A stretch of DNA of 64,000 nucleotides from Shewanella sp. GD04112 (GCF_029835735.1 NZ_JAOEAL010000001.1:4216001-4280000), one strand, 5' to 3'; shown: positions 9,982-19,840, counted from the stretch's first letter. Numbers and translations: made by a program. Notes: generated by a model not told the origin, from the sequence alone.

Positions 9982-10277
9982 TGCAAGGCATCCACCCAGT
10001 GTTTGATCTGAGCGGTACTCAGTGTTGTTGGTAATTCAGCGCGAATACCATTGGCAAAAGTAATGATCACCGACTCAGCCTTCGTCTCTTCATATTCATT
10101 GAAAATAATAGGCTGAAGTGTTTGCGTTGCGTCAGGAGAACGCAATCGCTTAGACCAATAGTAGAAGGTTTGATAACTGATGCCGCTGTCTGCACAGAAT
10201 TGCTTGATGGAAAGCGTGCTTTGTTTTTGTTGCTCAACAACTGTTGCCCAATGGGCGCGCTTTTGCTCTTGGTTCAT
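9978..10277 (-). CDS. tnpA: IS66 accessory protein TnpA (HTH)
   Basis: 99 residues. The N-terminal half contains a helix-turn-helix of the IS66/IS3 OrfA type (TLSIKQFCADSGISYQTFYY), which presumably binds the element ends. A GGAGGC ribosome site lies just upstream of the ATG. It is the first gene of the tnpABC operon, 73 bases in from the element's end. Confidence 0.93.
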   Translation of the reverse strand: MNQEQKRAHWATVVEQQKQSTLSIKQFCADSGISYQTFYYWSKRLRSPDATQTLQPIIFNEYEETKAESVIITFANGIRAELPTTLSTAQIKHWVDALQ

Positions 10278-10350
10278 AGTGCCTCCGATGAAAAAGGCAC
10301 TATGTCAAAGTATTGGTATTATTGGTATGTGGGGTTTATTAACCGCTTAC

Positions 10351-10358
10351 GATTGGTT
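10351..10358. repeat. 8-bp target-site duplication, right side of IS66 copy 1
   Basis: GATTGGTT directly follows the right terminal repeat and matches 8013-8020. Confidence 0.95.
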
Positions 10359-10446
10359 TAAGAAGCGACTTAGATTCGATAACCACAAGATGCCACGGCT
10401 TAGCGCCTAAAAGTCATAAGGCTTTATGGCGCCAAACCTTGGCTCA

Positions 10447-13278
10447 TTACTGCGCCGTGGCGGGTGCAGGTAAGGTTTCGATAGTTAAGCGTTTATCATC
10501 CTTGAGGTATTTCTGCGCCAACTGGCTTAGCTCCGCAGGCGTAATTTGTTGCACCAGTGCCAACCTTTGATTAAAGGCGCTAAAACGCTCCGGCTGGCTT
10601 TGGGCGGTTGAGGCTAAATCGAGCCAAAAGTTGTTATTTTGCGACGCCATCTGCATCCACTCCAACACAGGTTGGCGGGCGCGATTGAGTAAATCTTCAC
10701 TGATCCCAGCAGGCGCTTGGACTTGCTTCACCGCGGCGGCGTAATACTGAGCCACCTCAGGCAACATGGTCTTAGTTGTCACGCTAAATAAGCCAAGATA
10801 GCCATAACCCGTTGGATTTAAATCATTATATGAGAATGCCGAAGGAGAATAACTCGCGCCGGCTTTTTCACGCACATTCTCGGTCAGCAAAATACTCAAA
10901 ACCTGTTCGAGTAAGCCTAAACCAATCTGCTCACGAAGATTGCTCATATCCGTGGTCGGCCACACCTGCGCCAGCGCCGCCATATCGACCTGACCATAAT
11001 GCATCAGGCTCATGTGTGCGGGCACTTTGGGAAACACGGGCACAATCGTCTGCCCCTTCGCGATCGGCTGACGGGCAATGGCTCCTAAGGTTTGCGCCAC
11101 TTCGGCAATCGCTTTGTCTTCATTCACATCGCCCACAATTGCCAGCTCAATCGCCCCCTGCTGCACGGCAGAATGGAAGCTAGGCGCGAGCTCAACGAAC
11201 TGACGTTTGAGGATTTCCTCTGGATTACCATAGCCATAGCGTTTATCCCCATTATGGGCAATACGGGCAAACTGGTTCGAAAACTCCAATTGTGGATTGC
11301 TATGAATACTCTGTTGCTCGGCAATCACTTGCTCACGGAATAACTGCTCGGCTTGCTTATCCATACCGGGGTCGACTAAGTATGCCGTCAGCACGCCTAA
11401 TTGAGTGCGAAGCTCGGCAGCATTGGTGCTGATCTCGCCGCCAAAACTCTGCTCACGCAGACTCAAACTGACTGAGATATCTTGGCCAGCAAAAATATCG
11501 CGCATGCTGTCCCAGTCATGTAAGCCTAAGCCGCCCTGCACAAAGGCGCTGTTAAACAGATAGGACAAACCGTCTAACTCGGGGAATGGCACCTCGCCAA
11601 AACCTATGTTTAAGCTCACTAACGCCAAGCCCTGATTAAAATCCGTTGGCTTGATATTAAGGCGTACACCATTGGCAAACTGTATCTTACGGATCCCTGT
11701 TGTGGCATCGCGCTGATCGGCAACAATCTGCCCCGGCTCACCAAATTGACTATAGGCAAACTCTGCAATAGCTTTGGTTTCAGGCGCTTTTACTGCTTGC
11801 TTTTGACTCGCGTTGTAGGCGGCTAATAGTTGTTTTTCAGCATTATCAATGGGCTTATTACTGGTTAAATACAAATAAGGCGTGCCATTCCAAGTCTGTT
11901 GAAACAACTGCTGCAGTTTTTGCGGCGTGATACTTGGCATCAGTGTCTCAAACAATGCCAATTGCCACTCAGGCTCGACGGGCACCCGTCTGCTCGCTAC
12001 GGCATTCACTAGGCTTTCGGCAATGTTCACGCTGTGAATAGTGTTGCTACCGGCGGCATTGAGCTGATAGCCCTTATGCATTCGTTTAAGTTGTTGGTCG
12101 ATTTCCTGTTGGCTAAAGCCAAATTCAAGCGCCTGACGCAGGGTTTGCTCCAATAGCCTAATACCCTGTTGCCAGTTGTTTTCCTGCGTGCCCAGCGTCA
12201 TTTGAGTGCCGTAGGCAATACCATACTCGGGGCCAATTTGCAGATTAACGCCGTACAGGCCTTGGTTGTGGAGTAATTGCGATTCTAGGCGGCGGTATAA
12301 AATGCCATGGGCAAGCTCTAATAAAATCTCCTGCTCTCGCTGGGCAATGGTATCGGCTTTAGGCTGTTGAGGCTTTAACAACCCCAGAGAAACCGAGGTT
12401 TGCAGGCTTGGATCGAAGAAGGCGCTCGCCTCTATCTTAGATTTGGCTTGTACCACACCGATAGATTGCGCTTTTACCCCTGCGGCCTGCGGCGCAGCTT
12501 GCCAGTCGGTAAATTGCTGTTTGATCTTTTGTTCGATACGACCAACATCAATATCGCCCACCACAATTAAGGTGGTGCGGGACGGCGTGTAAAAACGTTG
12601 ATAGAGGGATAATAACTTTTCACGGTTCGCATTTTTAATGCTCGTCGCCTCCCCCACGGGGAAGCGCTGCGACAGCACTGTTTGCGGCATTAAAAAGGCT
12701 AACTGGTGGCGATAGTTTTCTAAATCGGCGCTGCTACGCTCACGCAGTTCAGACAAGACCACGGCCTTTTCACGCTCGATAAGCGCGGGATCAAGCAACA
12801 GATTACCGGCGATTTCGCGCATTAAAAACAAGGCCGTATCGACTTTATCTTGGCTATTGCTCGGTAGATTAAACTGGTAAACCGTCTGCTGAAATTCAGT
12901 CACCGCATTGGTATCGGCCCCAAAACTTAAGCCTAAGCGTTGTAAGGTCGGGATCATCTCCCCTGCCGCGAGCCCGGTAGAGCCATTAAATGCCATATGC
13001 TCTAAAAAATGCACCAGACCTTGCTCGGCATCCGTTTCCATCACAGATCCCACATCGACCCGCATACGGACGATAACTGCCTGTTCGGGAGTTTTGTTGT
13101 TTACCAACAGATAGTGCAACCCATTAGTCAGGGTGCCTGTGTGCACGCGTTGACTTAAGGGTAAATCGGCCGACTCAGGCCATAAAGGCGCTTCAACCGC
13201 TCTTAAGGGTAAGGCCACGCTGATAAATAGCAGCCATAGCCACAGGTGTTTAAACTGGATTCGCTTGAAATGATTCAT
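10447..13278 (-). CDS. M16-family zinc metallopeptidase, two-domain, exported
   Basis: 943 residues starting with a signal peptide (hydrophobic LWLWLLFISVALPLRAVEA). The inverted zinc motif HXXEH appears as HFLEHMAF near residue 90, in the context of an intact N-terminal M16 domain. A second, inactive-type M16 domain follows, so the protein has the tandem architecture of pitrilysin/PqqL-like peptidases. It should degrade peptides in the periplasm. The stop lies 97 bp from IS66 copy 1, and the gene's apparent terminator is now on the far side of that element. The coding region is undamaged. Confidence 0.93.
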   Translation of the reverse strand: MNHFKRIQFKHLWLWLLFISVALPLRAVEAPLWPESADLPLSQRVHTGTLTNGLHYLLVNNKTPEQAVIVRMRVDVGSVMETDAEQGLVHFLEHMAFNGSTGLAAGEMIPTLQRLGLSFGADTNAVTEFQQTVYQFNLPSNSQDKVDTALFLMREIAGNLLLDPALIEREKAVVLSELRERSSADLENYRHQLAFLMPQTVLSQRFPVGEATSIKNANREKLLSLYQRFYTPSRTTLIVVGDIDVGRIEQKIKQQFTDWQAAPQAAGVKAQSIGVVQAKSKIEASAFFDPSLQTSVSLGLLKPQQPKADTIAQREQEILLELAHGILYRRLESQLLHNQGLYGVNLQIGPEYGIAYGTQMTLGTQENNWQQGIRLLEQTLRQALEFGFSQQEIDQQLKRMHKGYQLNAAGSNTIHSVNIAESLVNAVASRRVPVEPEWQLALFETLMPSITPQKLQQLFQQTWNGTPYLYLTSNKPIDNAEKQLLAAYNASQKQAVKAPETKAIAEFAYSQFGEPGQIVADQRDATTGIRKIQFANGVRLNIKPTDFNQGLALVSLNIGFGEVPFPELDGLSYLFNSAFVQGGLGLHDWDSMRDIFAGQDISVSLSLREQSFGGEISTNAAELRTQLGVLTAYLVDPGMDKQAEQLFREQVIAEQQSIHSNPQLEFSNQFARIAHNGDKRYGYGNPEEILKRQFVELAPSFHSAVQQGAIELAIVGDVNEDKAIAEVAQTLGAIARQPIAKGQTIVPVFPKVPAHMSLMHYGQVDMAALAQVWPTTDMSNLREQIGLGLLEQVLSILLTENVREKAGASYSPSAFSYNDLNPTGYGYLGLFSVTTKTMLPEVAQYYAAAVKQVQAPAGISEDLLNRARQPVLEWMQMASQNNNFWLDLASTAQSQPERFSAFNQRLALVQQITPAELSQLAQKYLKDDKRLTIETLPAPATAQ

Positions 13279-13567
13279 AAAAATTCATTTTCTCCCCCAA
13301 ATTGGGTTCATTAACCGGAGAAAATGCTTACCTCAGTACTGATAAATTGACTTTTTACTATAGCCGCTAAAATGCTTTAAGTCACAAAATCAATACCTTA
13401 CACCGTACCAAAAATATCAAAACCATGAATTAATAAGAAAAAATAATATTAGTACTTGAAAGTATATGAGGAAAAACTCGTGGTTAACTTTATAAAATAT
13501 TCCTCTGCCACACTGTCACACATTGGCAATTCAGAACAGGCTTAATTAAAGCCTGTTCTATTCTAAA
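13279..13567. other. AT-rich intergenic region
   Basis: About 290 bp, clearly more AT-rich than the flanking housekeeping genes. It should hold the M16 gene's promoter. A hairpin AGAACAGGCTT/AAGCCTGTTCT (13533-13559) lies just beyond the stop of the leftward membrane-protein gene and may end its transcript, although no good T-run follows. Confidence 0.6.
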
Positions 13568-14161
13568 TTAAGCAAGTCTGACTAACACAGTTAATGCATA
13601 GATAACCATAGCCCAATAGAAACCAAAAAGAGCGATCCAGATCCAATTCAACCAAGTTAAACTTGAATTATCCTCATAGTCTAAAGGTTCAAGCGCAAAG
13701 TTAATTGCTTTTTGAGCTTCATACAATGGATACAAAACTGCTAAAGGTATAAAAATAGAAATTAAAATAAAAAATGTTGGTAAAACTTCAATGTTATTAA
13801 GAATACTAGAGACTACGATAAGTAAAACGTAAACTGTCGCTAAAGCTGAATGACTCCAACGATAGCTTCTATTATCTTCTTTAATATATTCATCAACATA
13901 AACGAACAAAGAGTGTGTAAAAAATACCGTAAAAATGCATCGAGCAATAGGCCATGCATCTAAATCATAATACGCTTTTAATGCCTGCCATTGCTTATAA
14001 AACCAATAAATTTGATATAGACCAAAGGTGGCAACAAACATAATTGTCAATTTAGCAAGAGAAACGTGAAACAGTGGTATTCTCTGAATATTGCTATCTA
14101 CTGTTATTTGTTTTTCATCACTTTTTAATGGATTATTTTCCTGACTTATTACATCTTCCAT
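13568..14161 (-). CDS. multi-pass membrane protein of unknown function
   Basis: 197 residues. A polar N-terminus of about 28 residues is followed by hydrophobic segments at about 33-52, 75-92 (weaker), 106-123, 128-146 and 170-194, so it should sit in the inner membrane with four or five spans. An AAAGGAA site precedes the ATG. I do not recognise the family. The gene and its surroundings are AT-rich, unlike ssb next door, which may mean recent acquisition. No neighbour hints at its job. Confidence 0.75.
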   Translation of the reverse strand: MEDVISQENNPLKSDEKQITVDSNIQRIPLFHVSLAKLTIMFVATFGLYQIYWFYKQWQALKAYYDLDAWPIARCIFTVFFTHSLFVYVDEYIKEDNRSYRWSHSALATVYVLLIVVSSILNNIEVLPTFFILISIFIPLAVLYPLYEAQKAINFALEPLDYEDNSSLTWLNWIWIALFGFYWAMVIYALTVLVRLA

Positions 14162-14320
14162 GGAAGAATTCCTTTCTTTTAGTAGTCGTCATAACGTTAA
14201 TTTATTTTCAAAAGTTCAAGCCCTTTAGTGGACCCAAACAATCTACCCTAAACCGCAACAACTGTTAACAACTACGTAAAGAAAATTATTCAAGGACAGA
14301 CAAGCCATATATAAACAAAA

Positions 14321-14350
14321 AGCCCTGCACAATATGGCAGGGCTTTTAAA
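14321..14350 (-). terminator. intrinsic terminator of ssb
   Basis: AGCCCTGC and GCAGGGCT form the stem around a seven-base loop. On the minus strand it is followed by TTTTTGTTTAT, just after the ssb stop codon. Confidence 0.9.
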
Positions 14351-14382
14351 AAACGATTATTTACACTGTAAAAGTAGGAAAA

Positions 14383-15090
14383 TTAGAACGGGATATCGTC
14401 GTCCCAACCATCATCCAAATCTGGGGTAAAGTTTTGCTGTGGCTGTGGCGCAGGACGTTGTGCAGGTGCCGCTGGTGCTTGATACGCTGGTGCAGCAGGC
14501 TTAGGCGCATAACCACCTTGCTGTGGCTGAGCATGGGATTGCTGTTGCTGGCCATAGCTTTGCTGAGCTGGCTGCTGATTGTAGCCAGATTGTGGCTGCT
14601 GCGCAGGTGCTTGGTAACTTTGCTGTGCTGGCGCGTATTGGTTTTGCGCCGGCGCAGTTTGAGCCGGTGCCGCTTGGTAACCCGCGTTTTGTTGCATGCC
14701 ACCCATAGGTGCACCTTGGCCTTGACCTTGACTTTGGCCTTGATTGCGACCACCTAACATTTGCATGCTACCGCTTTGGTCGATAACCACTTCAGTGCTG
14801 TAACGATCTTGACCGCTTTGATCTTTCCACTTACGCGTCTGCAGTTTACCTTCGAGGTAAACCTGTGAACCTTTACGCAGGTACTCACCCGTAATTTCAG
14901 CCAACTTGCCAAACAGAACCACACGGTGCCATTCAGTACGCTCTTGCTGTTGACCTTGTTGGTCTTTCCACGATTCGCTGGTCGCTACTGTGATGTTAGC
15001 GACTGCGTTACCGTTTGGCATGTAACGTACTTCTGGATCTTGTCCCAAATTGCCAACCAAAATTACCTTGTTAACACCACGACTGGCCAT
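14383..15090 (-). CDS. ssb: single-stranded DNA-binding protein
   Basis: 235 residues. The N-terminal OB fold (about 1-110) begins MASRGVNKVILVGNLGQDPE and contains WHRVVLFGKLAEI. A long Gln/Pro/Ala-rich flexible linker follows, then the acidic C-terminal tip ending DDDIPF that recruits repair and replication partners. It is longer than E. coli SSB (178 residues) because of the linker, which is common in Shewanella. An AGGAG site precedes the ATG. In E. coli ssb is divergent from uvrA; here a yajR-type gene lies between them. Confidence 0.98.
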   Translation of the reverse strand: MASRGVNKVILVGNLGQDPEVRYMPNGNAVANITVATSESWKDQQGQQQERTEWHRVVLFGKLAEITGEYLRKGSQVYLEGKLQTRKWKDQSGQDRYSTEVVIDQSGSMQMLGGRNQGQSQGQGQGAPMGGMQQNAGYQAAPAQTAPAQNQYAPAQQSYQAPAQQPQSGYNQQPAQQSYGQQQQSHAQPQQGGYAPKPAAPAYQAPAAPAQRPAPQPQQNFTPDLDDGWDDDIPF

Positions 15091-15147
15091 TGAAATCTCC
15101 TGCGATTCTTTAAATAATCTATTAATTCAGTATGTTGTTTATAATTG

Positions 15148-15188
15148 TTGCCGCAAGGGAAAATCCGCTTCCCTAAAACTCGCGGCAA
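15148..15188 (-). terminator. nested stem-loop between yajR and ssb
   Basis: TTGCCGC/GCGGCAA outer arms enclose an AGGGAA/TTCCCT inner stem. It follows the stop of the leftward yajR gene and precedes ssb. The U-tract is weak, so it may be a partial terminator or a processing site. Confidence 0.5.
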
Positions 15189-15197
15189 TAACACATA

Positions 15198-16565
15198 TTA
15201 TTGAGCAGAGCCTAACACAGCTCGGGCTTCTCTTAAATCGAAATGCTCGTCAACTTTGAGATAAGCAACTTTCTCGTCTAGCACCACAATCGCTTCGACC
15301 ACACCCATCAATTGTGACAGCTGCGACGCCATATCCCGCGCTTGGGCCTTATCTTTCACGGCGGCTTCTAAGGTGTAACTCTTAAGCAGCACAGGATTTT
15401 TCATCCCTAGGGTCAATAATAACCAAACGCCCATTAATACCAGCGCGACGATAAACACGCCCACGGCGCCGACTAACTGGAACGCACCGCCGCCAAGCAT
15501 ACCGCCACAGAATGCGCCTAAGAATTGGCTAGTCGAATAAACCCCCATGGCCGAGCCTTTTTCGCCTACGGGGCAGAATTTCGCAATCAAACTCGGCAGC
15601 GACGCTTCAAGGTAGTTAAAGCCGGTAAAAAACAGCAATACCGCTACGCTCAATACCCAGAGGTTGTTCGAAAAAATCGCCATCGCCGCAAGGGCAAACA
15701 TCATGATCACTAAAGCAATCTGGAACATTGCCTTAGTATTCTTACGCTTCACCCCGATGATGATTAACGGCACCATCAAGAAGAATGCGCCCACAAACGC
15801 GGGGAAATACAGCATCCAATGTTTCTCTTTTACCAGACCAGCATCGACTAAATCGAGTGGCAAGGCGACAAACACCGCAGTTAACACTAAGTGCAGAATA
15901 AAAATACCCGCATCGAGCCTAAACAGCTGCGGATCGGTCAACATACGCTTGAGCTTGGCGGGCGCGGCTAAGGTATCGCCCTTAGGTGCATGGGAAATCG
16001 GATTCGGCACTAATAACTGCACAATCAACATGCCAAGTACCGCAAGGCCAGCGGTTAGCAGGAATAAACCCGATAAGCCTAAATGCTGCGCCACAATCGG
16101 GCCCACGAGTAACGACAGGGCAAAGGATCCGCCGATACACATGCCGATAATGGCCATCACCTTAGTGCGCTGCTCATCTCGGGTTAAGTCCGCCGCTAAG
16201 GCCAACACGGCGGCGGCAATCGCCCCCATACCTTGCACGGCGCGGCCAAATACCACGCCGTAAATGGTATCTGCATTGGCGGCAATTAAGCTGCCGATGG
16301 CGAACAATACCAGGCCAGCGAGGATGATAGGTTTGCGACCATACTTGTCGGATAAAATCCCCATCGGGATCTGCAAAACGGCCTGAGTCAAGCCATAGGC
16401 ACCAATGGCAATCCCCACCCAAAGGGGAGAAAAACCTTCTAAATGCTGACCATAGAGTGCAAAGACGGGCATGATCATAAACAAGCCCATCATACGTAAA
16501 CCAAATACGCTGGCTAAAGAAAACGCGACTTTTTTCTCGGTTCCTGAAAGTCCGTTGTTACCCAT
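15198..16565 (-). CDS. yajR: MFS transporter, YajR-like, with C-terminal YAM-type domain
   Basis: 455 residues with about twelve membrane spans, the MFS A-motif GILSDKYGRKP between TM2 and TM3, and RAVQGMGAIAAAVLALAADL in TM4. Length and sequence resemble E. coli YajR (454 residues), including a soluble ferredoxin-like tail (last ~65 residues, with VVEAIVVLDEKVAYLKVD). It is a proton-driven drug/proton antiporter-type permease of unknown substrate. It lies between ssb and uvrA. Confidence 0.88.
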   Translation of the reverse strand: MGNNGLSGTEKKVAFSLASVFGLRMMGLFMIMPVFALYGQHLEGFSPLWVGIAIGAYGLTQAVLQIPMGILSDKYGRKPIILAGLVLFAIGSLIAANADTIYGVVFGRAVQGMGAIAAAVLALAADLTRDEQRTKVMAIIGMCIGGSFALSLLVGPIVAQHLGLSGLFLLTAGLAVLGMLIVQLLVPNPISHAPKGDTLAAPAKLKRMLTDPQLFRLDAGIFILHLVLTAVFVALPLDLVDAGLVKEKHWMLYFPAFVGAFFLMVPLIIIGVKRKNTKAMFQIALVIMMFALAAMAIFSNNLWVLSVAVLLFFTGFNYLEASLPSLIAKFCPVGEKGSAMGVYSTSQFLGAFCGGMLGGGAFQLVGAVGVFIVALVLMGVWLLLTLGMKNPVLLKSYTLEAAVKDKAQARDMASQLSQLMGVVEAIVVLDEKVAYLKVDEHFDLREARAVLGSAQ

Positions 16566-16974
16566 GATTTTGCCCTGGATTGAAGTCTTTTAGGGGGCGC
16601 ATGTTAACACACCCAAAAGCGTTTGCTCAAAAGGAAAAACCGCCCACGCCAAGAGTGTAAAACAGCGGGTTTTGCCCCGCGCCAATGCTGACGCTCGCAC
16701 GTTAGCGTACGCTTAGGCCTTTATTTTTAAGGCTTATCTAAAAGCCCATTGGCTACAAATAGTTAACTCGATGCTTACAGAACTTGGCTAAGTTCACCGC
16801 CGATAGACGGATTAATCTTCGTTAATCCGCTAACTGCATCACCTTTATTAGCAATACCGGCCCCACAACCGCGCCCATTGGGCGTGTCAGCAAGATCACA
16901 GAATCGACTAAACTCGGCCGCCGAACTGTGCGATACTTAGGCTCATTTTTTTAAGCATAAGACTTGAGCGATAG
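16566..16974. other. divergent intergenic region between yajR and uvrA
   Basis: About 410 bp. It contains a GCGGG/CCCGC mini-hairpin near 16668 and an AGGCCTT/AAGGCTT hairpin near 16712-16732. I searched by eye for a LexA box (CTGT-N8-ACAG) upstream of uvrA and did not find one. No gene is evident. Confidence 0.55.
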
Positions 16975-19827
16975 ATGGATAAGATTGAAATACGCGGCGC
17001 ACGGACCCACAATCTCAAAAATATCAACCTGACTATCCCAAGGGATAAGTTAATCGTTATCACAGGGTTATCGGGTTCAGGCAAATCTTCCCTAGCATTT
17101 GATACCTTATATGCCGAAGGCCAACGACGTTACGTTGAGTCTCTTTCTGCCTATGCCCGCCAATTCTTAAGCTTGATGGAAAAGCCCGATGTCGACCATA
17201 TCGAAGGCTTGAGCCCGGCGATTTCCATCGAACAAAAATCGACGTCCCATAACCCGCGCTCCACCGTCGGGACTATTACCGAAATTTACGACTATCTGCG
17301 TCTGTTGTTTGCCCGTGTGGGCGAACCGCGCTGCCCTACTCACGGCCAACCGCTTGCGGCGCAAACCGTGAGTCAGATGGTCGATAAAGTGTTAGAAATG
17401 CCCGAAGACAGCCGCTTGATGCTGCTGGCGCCCGTGGTCAACGGTCGTAAGGGTGAGCACGTTAAACTACTCGAAGGTTTATCGGCGCAGGGCTATATCC
17501 GCGCCCGAATCGACGGTGAAGTCTGCGACTTAACCGATCCACCAGCACTCGATTTACACGTTAAGCACACCATCGAAGTGGTGGTCGACCGCTTTAAAGT
17601 CCGCAGCGATATCCAGCAACGTCTCGCCGAATCCTTTGAAACCGCGCTCGAACTCTCCGGCGGAATTGCCGTGGTCGCCAGCATGGATGAAAGCACCACA
17701 GAAGAATTAATCTTCTCAGCAAATTTTGCCTGTCCGCACTGCGGTTATTCGATGGCCGAACTTGAGCCACGGATTTTCTCCTTTAACAATCCGGCGGGCG
17801 CTTGCCCAACCTGTGATGGTTTAGGGGTACAACAATTTTTCGACCCAGACAGAGTGATCACTAATCCTGAGTTATCCCTTGCGGGCGGCGCGATTCGTGG
17901 TTGGGATAGACGTAACTTCTATTACTTCCAGATGCTGAGTTCACTCGCCGACCACTATAAGTTCGATGTCGAAGTTCCCTTCGAACAGCTGTCGGATAAG
18001 GTAAGAAAAATCGTCCTCTACGGCTCAGGCAAAGACAGCATCGCCTTCAAATACATCAACGACCGTGGCGATGTGGTGGTGCGTAATCACCCCTTCGAAG
18101 GCATCCTAAATAATATGGACCGTCGCTACCGCGAGACCGAAAGCAACGCGGTACGCGAAGAATTAGCCAAGTTTATCAACACTCAAGCCTGCCAAAGCTG
18201 TGGCGGCTCGCGCCTGCGTGAAGAAGCCCGTAACGTGTTTATTGGCGATCTTAACCTGCCCAAACTCACTGTTTGGTCGATAGGTGAAGCCCTCGAATAC
18301 TTCGACAAACTCGAGTTCAGCGGCCAAAAGGCACAGATCGCCGAGAAAGTACTGAAGGAAGTGCGCGATCGCTTAGGCTTCCTCGTTAACGTCGGCCTCA
18401 ACTATTTAAGTCTGTCGCGTTCGGCCGAAACTCTATCAGGCGGTGAAGCGCAGCGTATTCGTCTCGCCAGCCAAATCGGCGCAGGACTCGTTGGTGTGAT
18501 GTACGTGCTCGACGAGCCATCTATCGGCTTGCACCAACGGGATAACGAGCGGTTATTGCAGACCTTAATCCACTTGCGGGATTTAGGTAATACAGTGATT
18601 GTGGTGGAGCATGATGAAGATGCGATTCGTATTGCGGATCATATTATCGATATCGGCCCTGGCGCTGGTGTACACGGCGGCGAAGTGATTTGCGACGGTC
18701 CGATTGAGAAAATTGTCGCCTGCGACGAGTCCGTCACAGGTCAATATATTTCGGGCAAACGCAATATCCATATTAGCACCCCACGTACGCCTTACGATCC
18801 CAAACAAGTGATTGAGCTTTATGGCGCCCGTGGCAACAACCTACGCAACGTCGACTTAACGGTTCCGGTAGGCCTATTCACCTGCGTTACTGGAGTATCG
18901 GGTTCAGGCAAATCGACGCTGATTAACGATACCTTCTTTAGAATTTCCCATAAGCAACTCAACGGTGCCACAGTCGATGAGCCAGCACCTTACGATCGTA
19001 TTGTCGGCATGGAGCAATGCGATAAAGTGGTCGATATCGACCAAAGCCCAATTGGCCGTACTCCGCGCTCTAACCCCGCCACTTATACTGGCATCTTTAC
19101 GCCTATTCGGGAGATTTTTGCCGCAACGCAGGAATCCCGTACCCGTGGTTATCAGGTGGGCCGTTTCTCCTTTAACGTGAAAGGCGGTCGCTGTGAGGCC
19201 TGTCAGGGCGATGGCTTAATTAAGGTCGAAATGCACTTCCTGCCCGATGTGTATGTGCCTTGCGATGCCTGTAAGGGTAAACGCTATAACCGCGAAACCT
19301 TAGAGGTGCGCTATAAAGGTAAGAACATCCACGAAGTGCTGCAAATGACAGTGGAAGATGCGCGGGAGTTTTTCGATGCCGTGCCAGCCATTGCCCGTAA
19401 ACTGCAAACCCTGATGGATGTTGGTTTGTCCTACGTACGTTTAGGCCAGAGCGCGACCACACTGTCGGGCGGTGAAGCCCAGCGGGTGAAACTCGCGAAG
19501 GAACTCTCTAAGCGCGATACGGGTAAGACCTTGTATATTCTGGATGAACCGACAACGGGTCTGCACTTTGCTGATATCCAATTGCTGCTCGATGTACTGC
19601 ATCGCCTCAAATCCCACGGTAATACTATCGTGGTGATTGAGCATAACTTGGATGTGATTAAAACCGCAGACTGGATTATCGACTTAGGTCCAGAAGGCGG
19701 CGGTGGCGGCGGTACTATCCTAGCAACTGGTACGCCAGAAGACGTGGCGCAGCATCCGACATCCCATACCGCGCGCTTCTTAAAGCCGCTACTGGAGCGG
19801 GATGCTAAGCTAGCCAAGCAGTCATAA
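16975..19827 (+). CDS. uvrA: excinuclease ABC subunit A
   Basis: 950 residues with the full UvrA architecture: two ABC ATPase modules, each with Walker A (GLSGSGKSS near residue 31; GVSGSGKST near 640) and the signature LSGGEAQR. Zinc-binding CxxC pairs are present: CPHC, CPTC and CEAC, CDAC. UvrA dimerises, scans DNA for bulky lesions and loads UvrB in nucleotide excision repair. Length matches E. coli UvrA (940). The ATG at 16975 (MDKIEIRGARTHNLKN) fits the conserved start. A GC-rich stem follows the gene. Confidence 0.99.
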   Translation: MDKIEIRGARTHNLKNINLTIPRDKLIVITGLSGSGKSSLAFDTLYAEGQRRYVESLSAYARQFLSLMEKPDVDHIEGLSPAISIEQKSTSHNPRSTVGTITEIYDYLRLLFARVGEPRCPTHGQPLAAQTVSQMVDKVLEMPEDSRLMLLAPVVNGRKGEHVKLLEGLSAQGYIRARIDGEVCDLTDPPALDLHVKHTIEVVVDRFKVRSDIQQRLAESFETALELSGGIAVVASMDESTTEELIFSANFACPHCGYSMAELEPRIFSFNNPAGACPTCDGLGVQQFFDPDRVITNPELSLAGGAIRGWDRRNFYYFQMLSSLADHYKFDVEVPFEQLSDKVRKIVLYGSGKDSIAFKYINDRGDVVVRNHPFEGILNNMDRRYRETESNAVREELAKFINTQACQSCGGSRLREEARNVFIGDLNLPKLTVWSIGEALEYFDKLEFSGQKAQIAEKVLKEVRDRLGFLVNVGLNYLSLSRSAETLSGGEAQRIRLASQIGAGLVGVMYVLDEPSIGLHQRDNERLLQTLIHLRDLGNTVIVVEHDEDAIRIADHIIDIGPGAGVHGGEVICDGPIEKIVACDESVTGQYISGKRNIHISTPRTPYDPKQVIELYGARGNNLRNVDLTVPVGLFTCVTGVSGSGKSTLINDTFFRISHKQLNGATVDEPAPYDRIVGMEQCDKVVDIDQSPIGRTPRSNPATYTGIFTPIREIFAATQESRTRGYQVGRFSFNVKGGRCEACQGDGLIKVEMHFLPDVYVPCDACKGKRYNRETLEVRYKGKNIHEVLQMTVEDAREFFDAVPAIARKLQTLMDVGLSYVRLGQSATTLSGGEAQRVKLAKELSKRDTGKTLYILDEPTTGLHFADIQLLLDVLHRLKSHGNTIVVIEHNLDVIKTADWIIDLGPEGGGGGGTILATGTPEDVAQHPTSHTARFLKPLLERDAKLAKQS

Positions 19828-19840
19828 TGTTAAGTGTCAA

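Larger units (their letters stand above)
8021..10350 (-). mobile_element. IS66-family insertion sequence, copy 1 (intact)
   Basis: A 2,330-bp element with terminal inverted repeats GTAAGCGGTTAATGAACC and (reverse complement of the other end) GTAAGCGGTTAATAAACC, which differ at one of 18 positions. It is flanked by an exact 8-bp target duplication GATTGGTT (8013-8020 and 10351-10358), as expected for IS66. It carries three genes, tnpA-tnpB-tnpC, all reading leftward. The encoded proteins are identical to those of the second copy at 49613-51942. Confidence 0.97.

Noticed and set aside
16566..16974. Shared LexA/SOS box for uvrA
   Set aside because: No CTGT-N8-ACAG match was found by eye on either strand.
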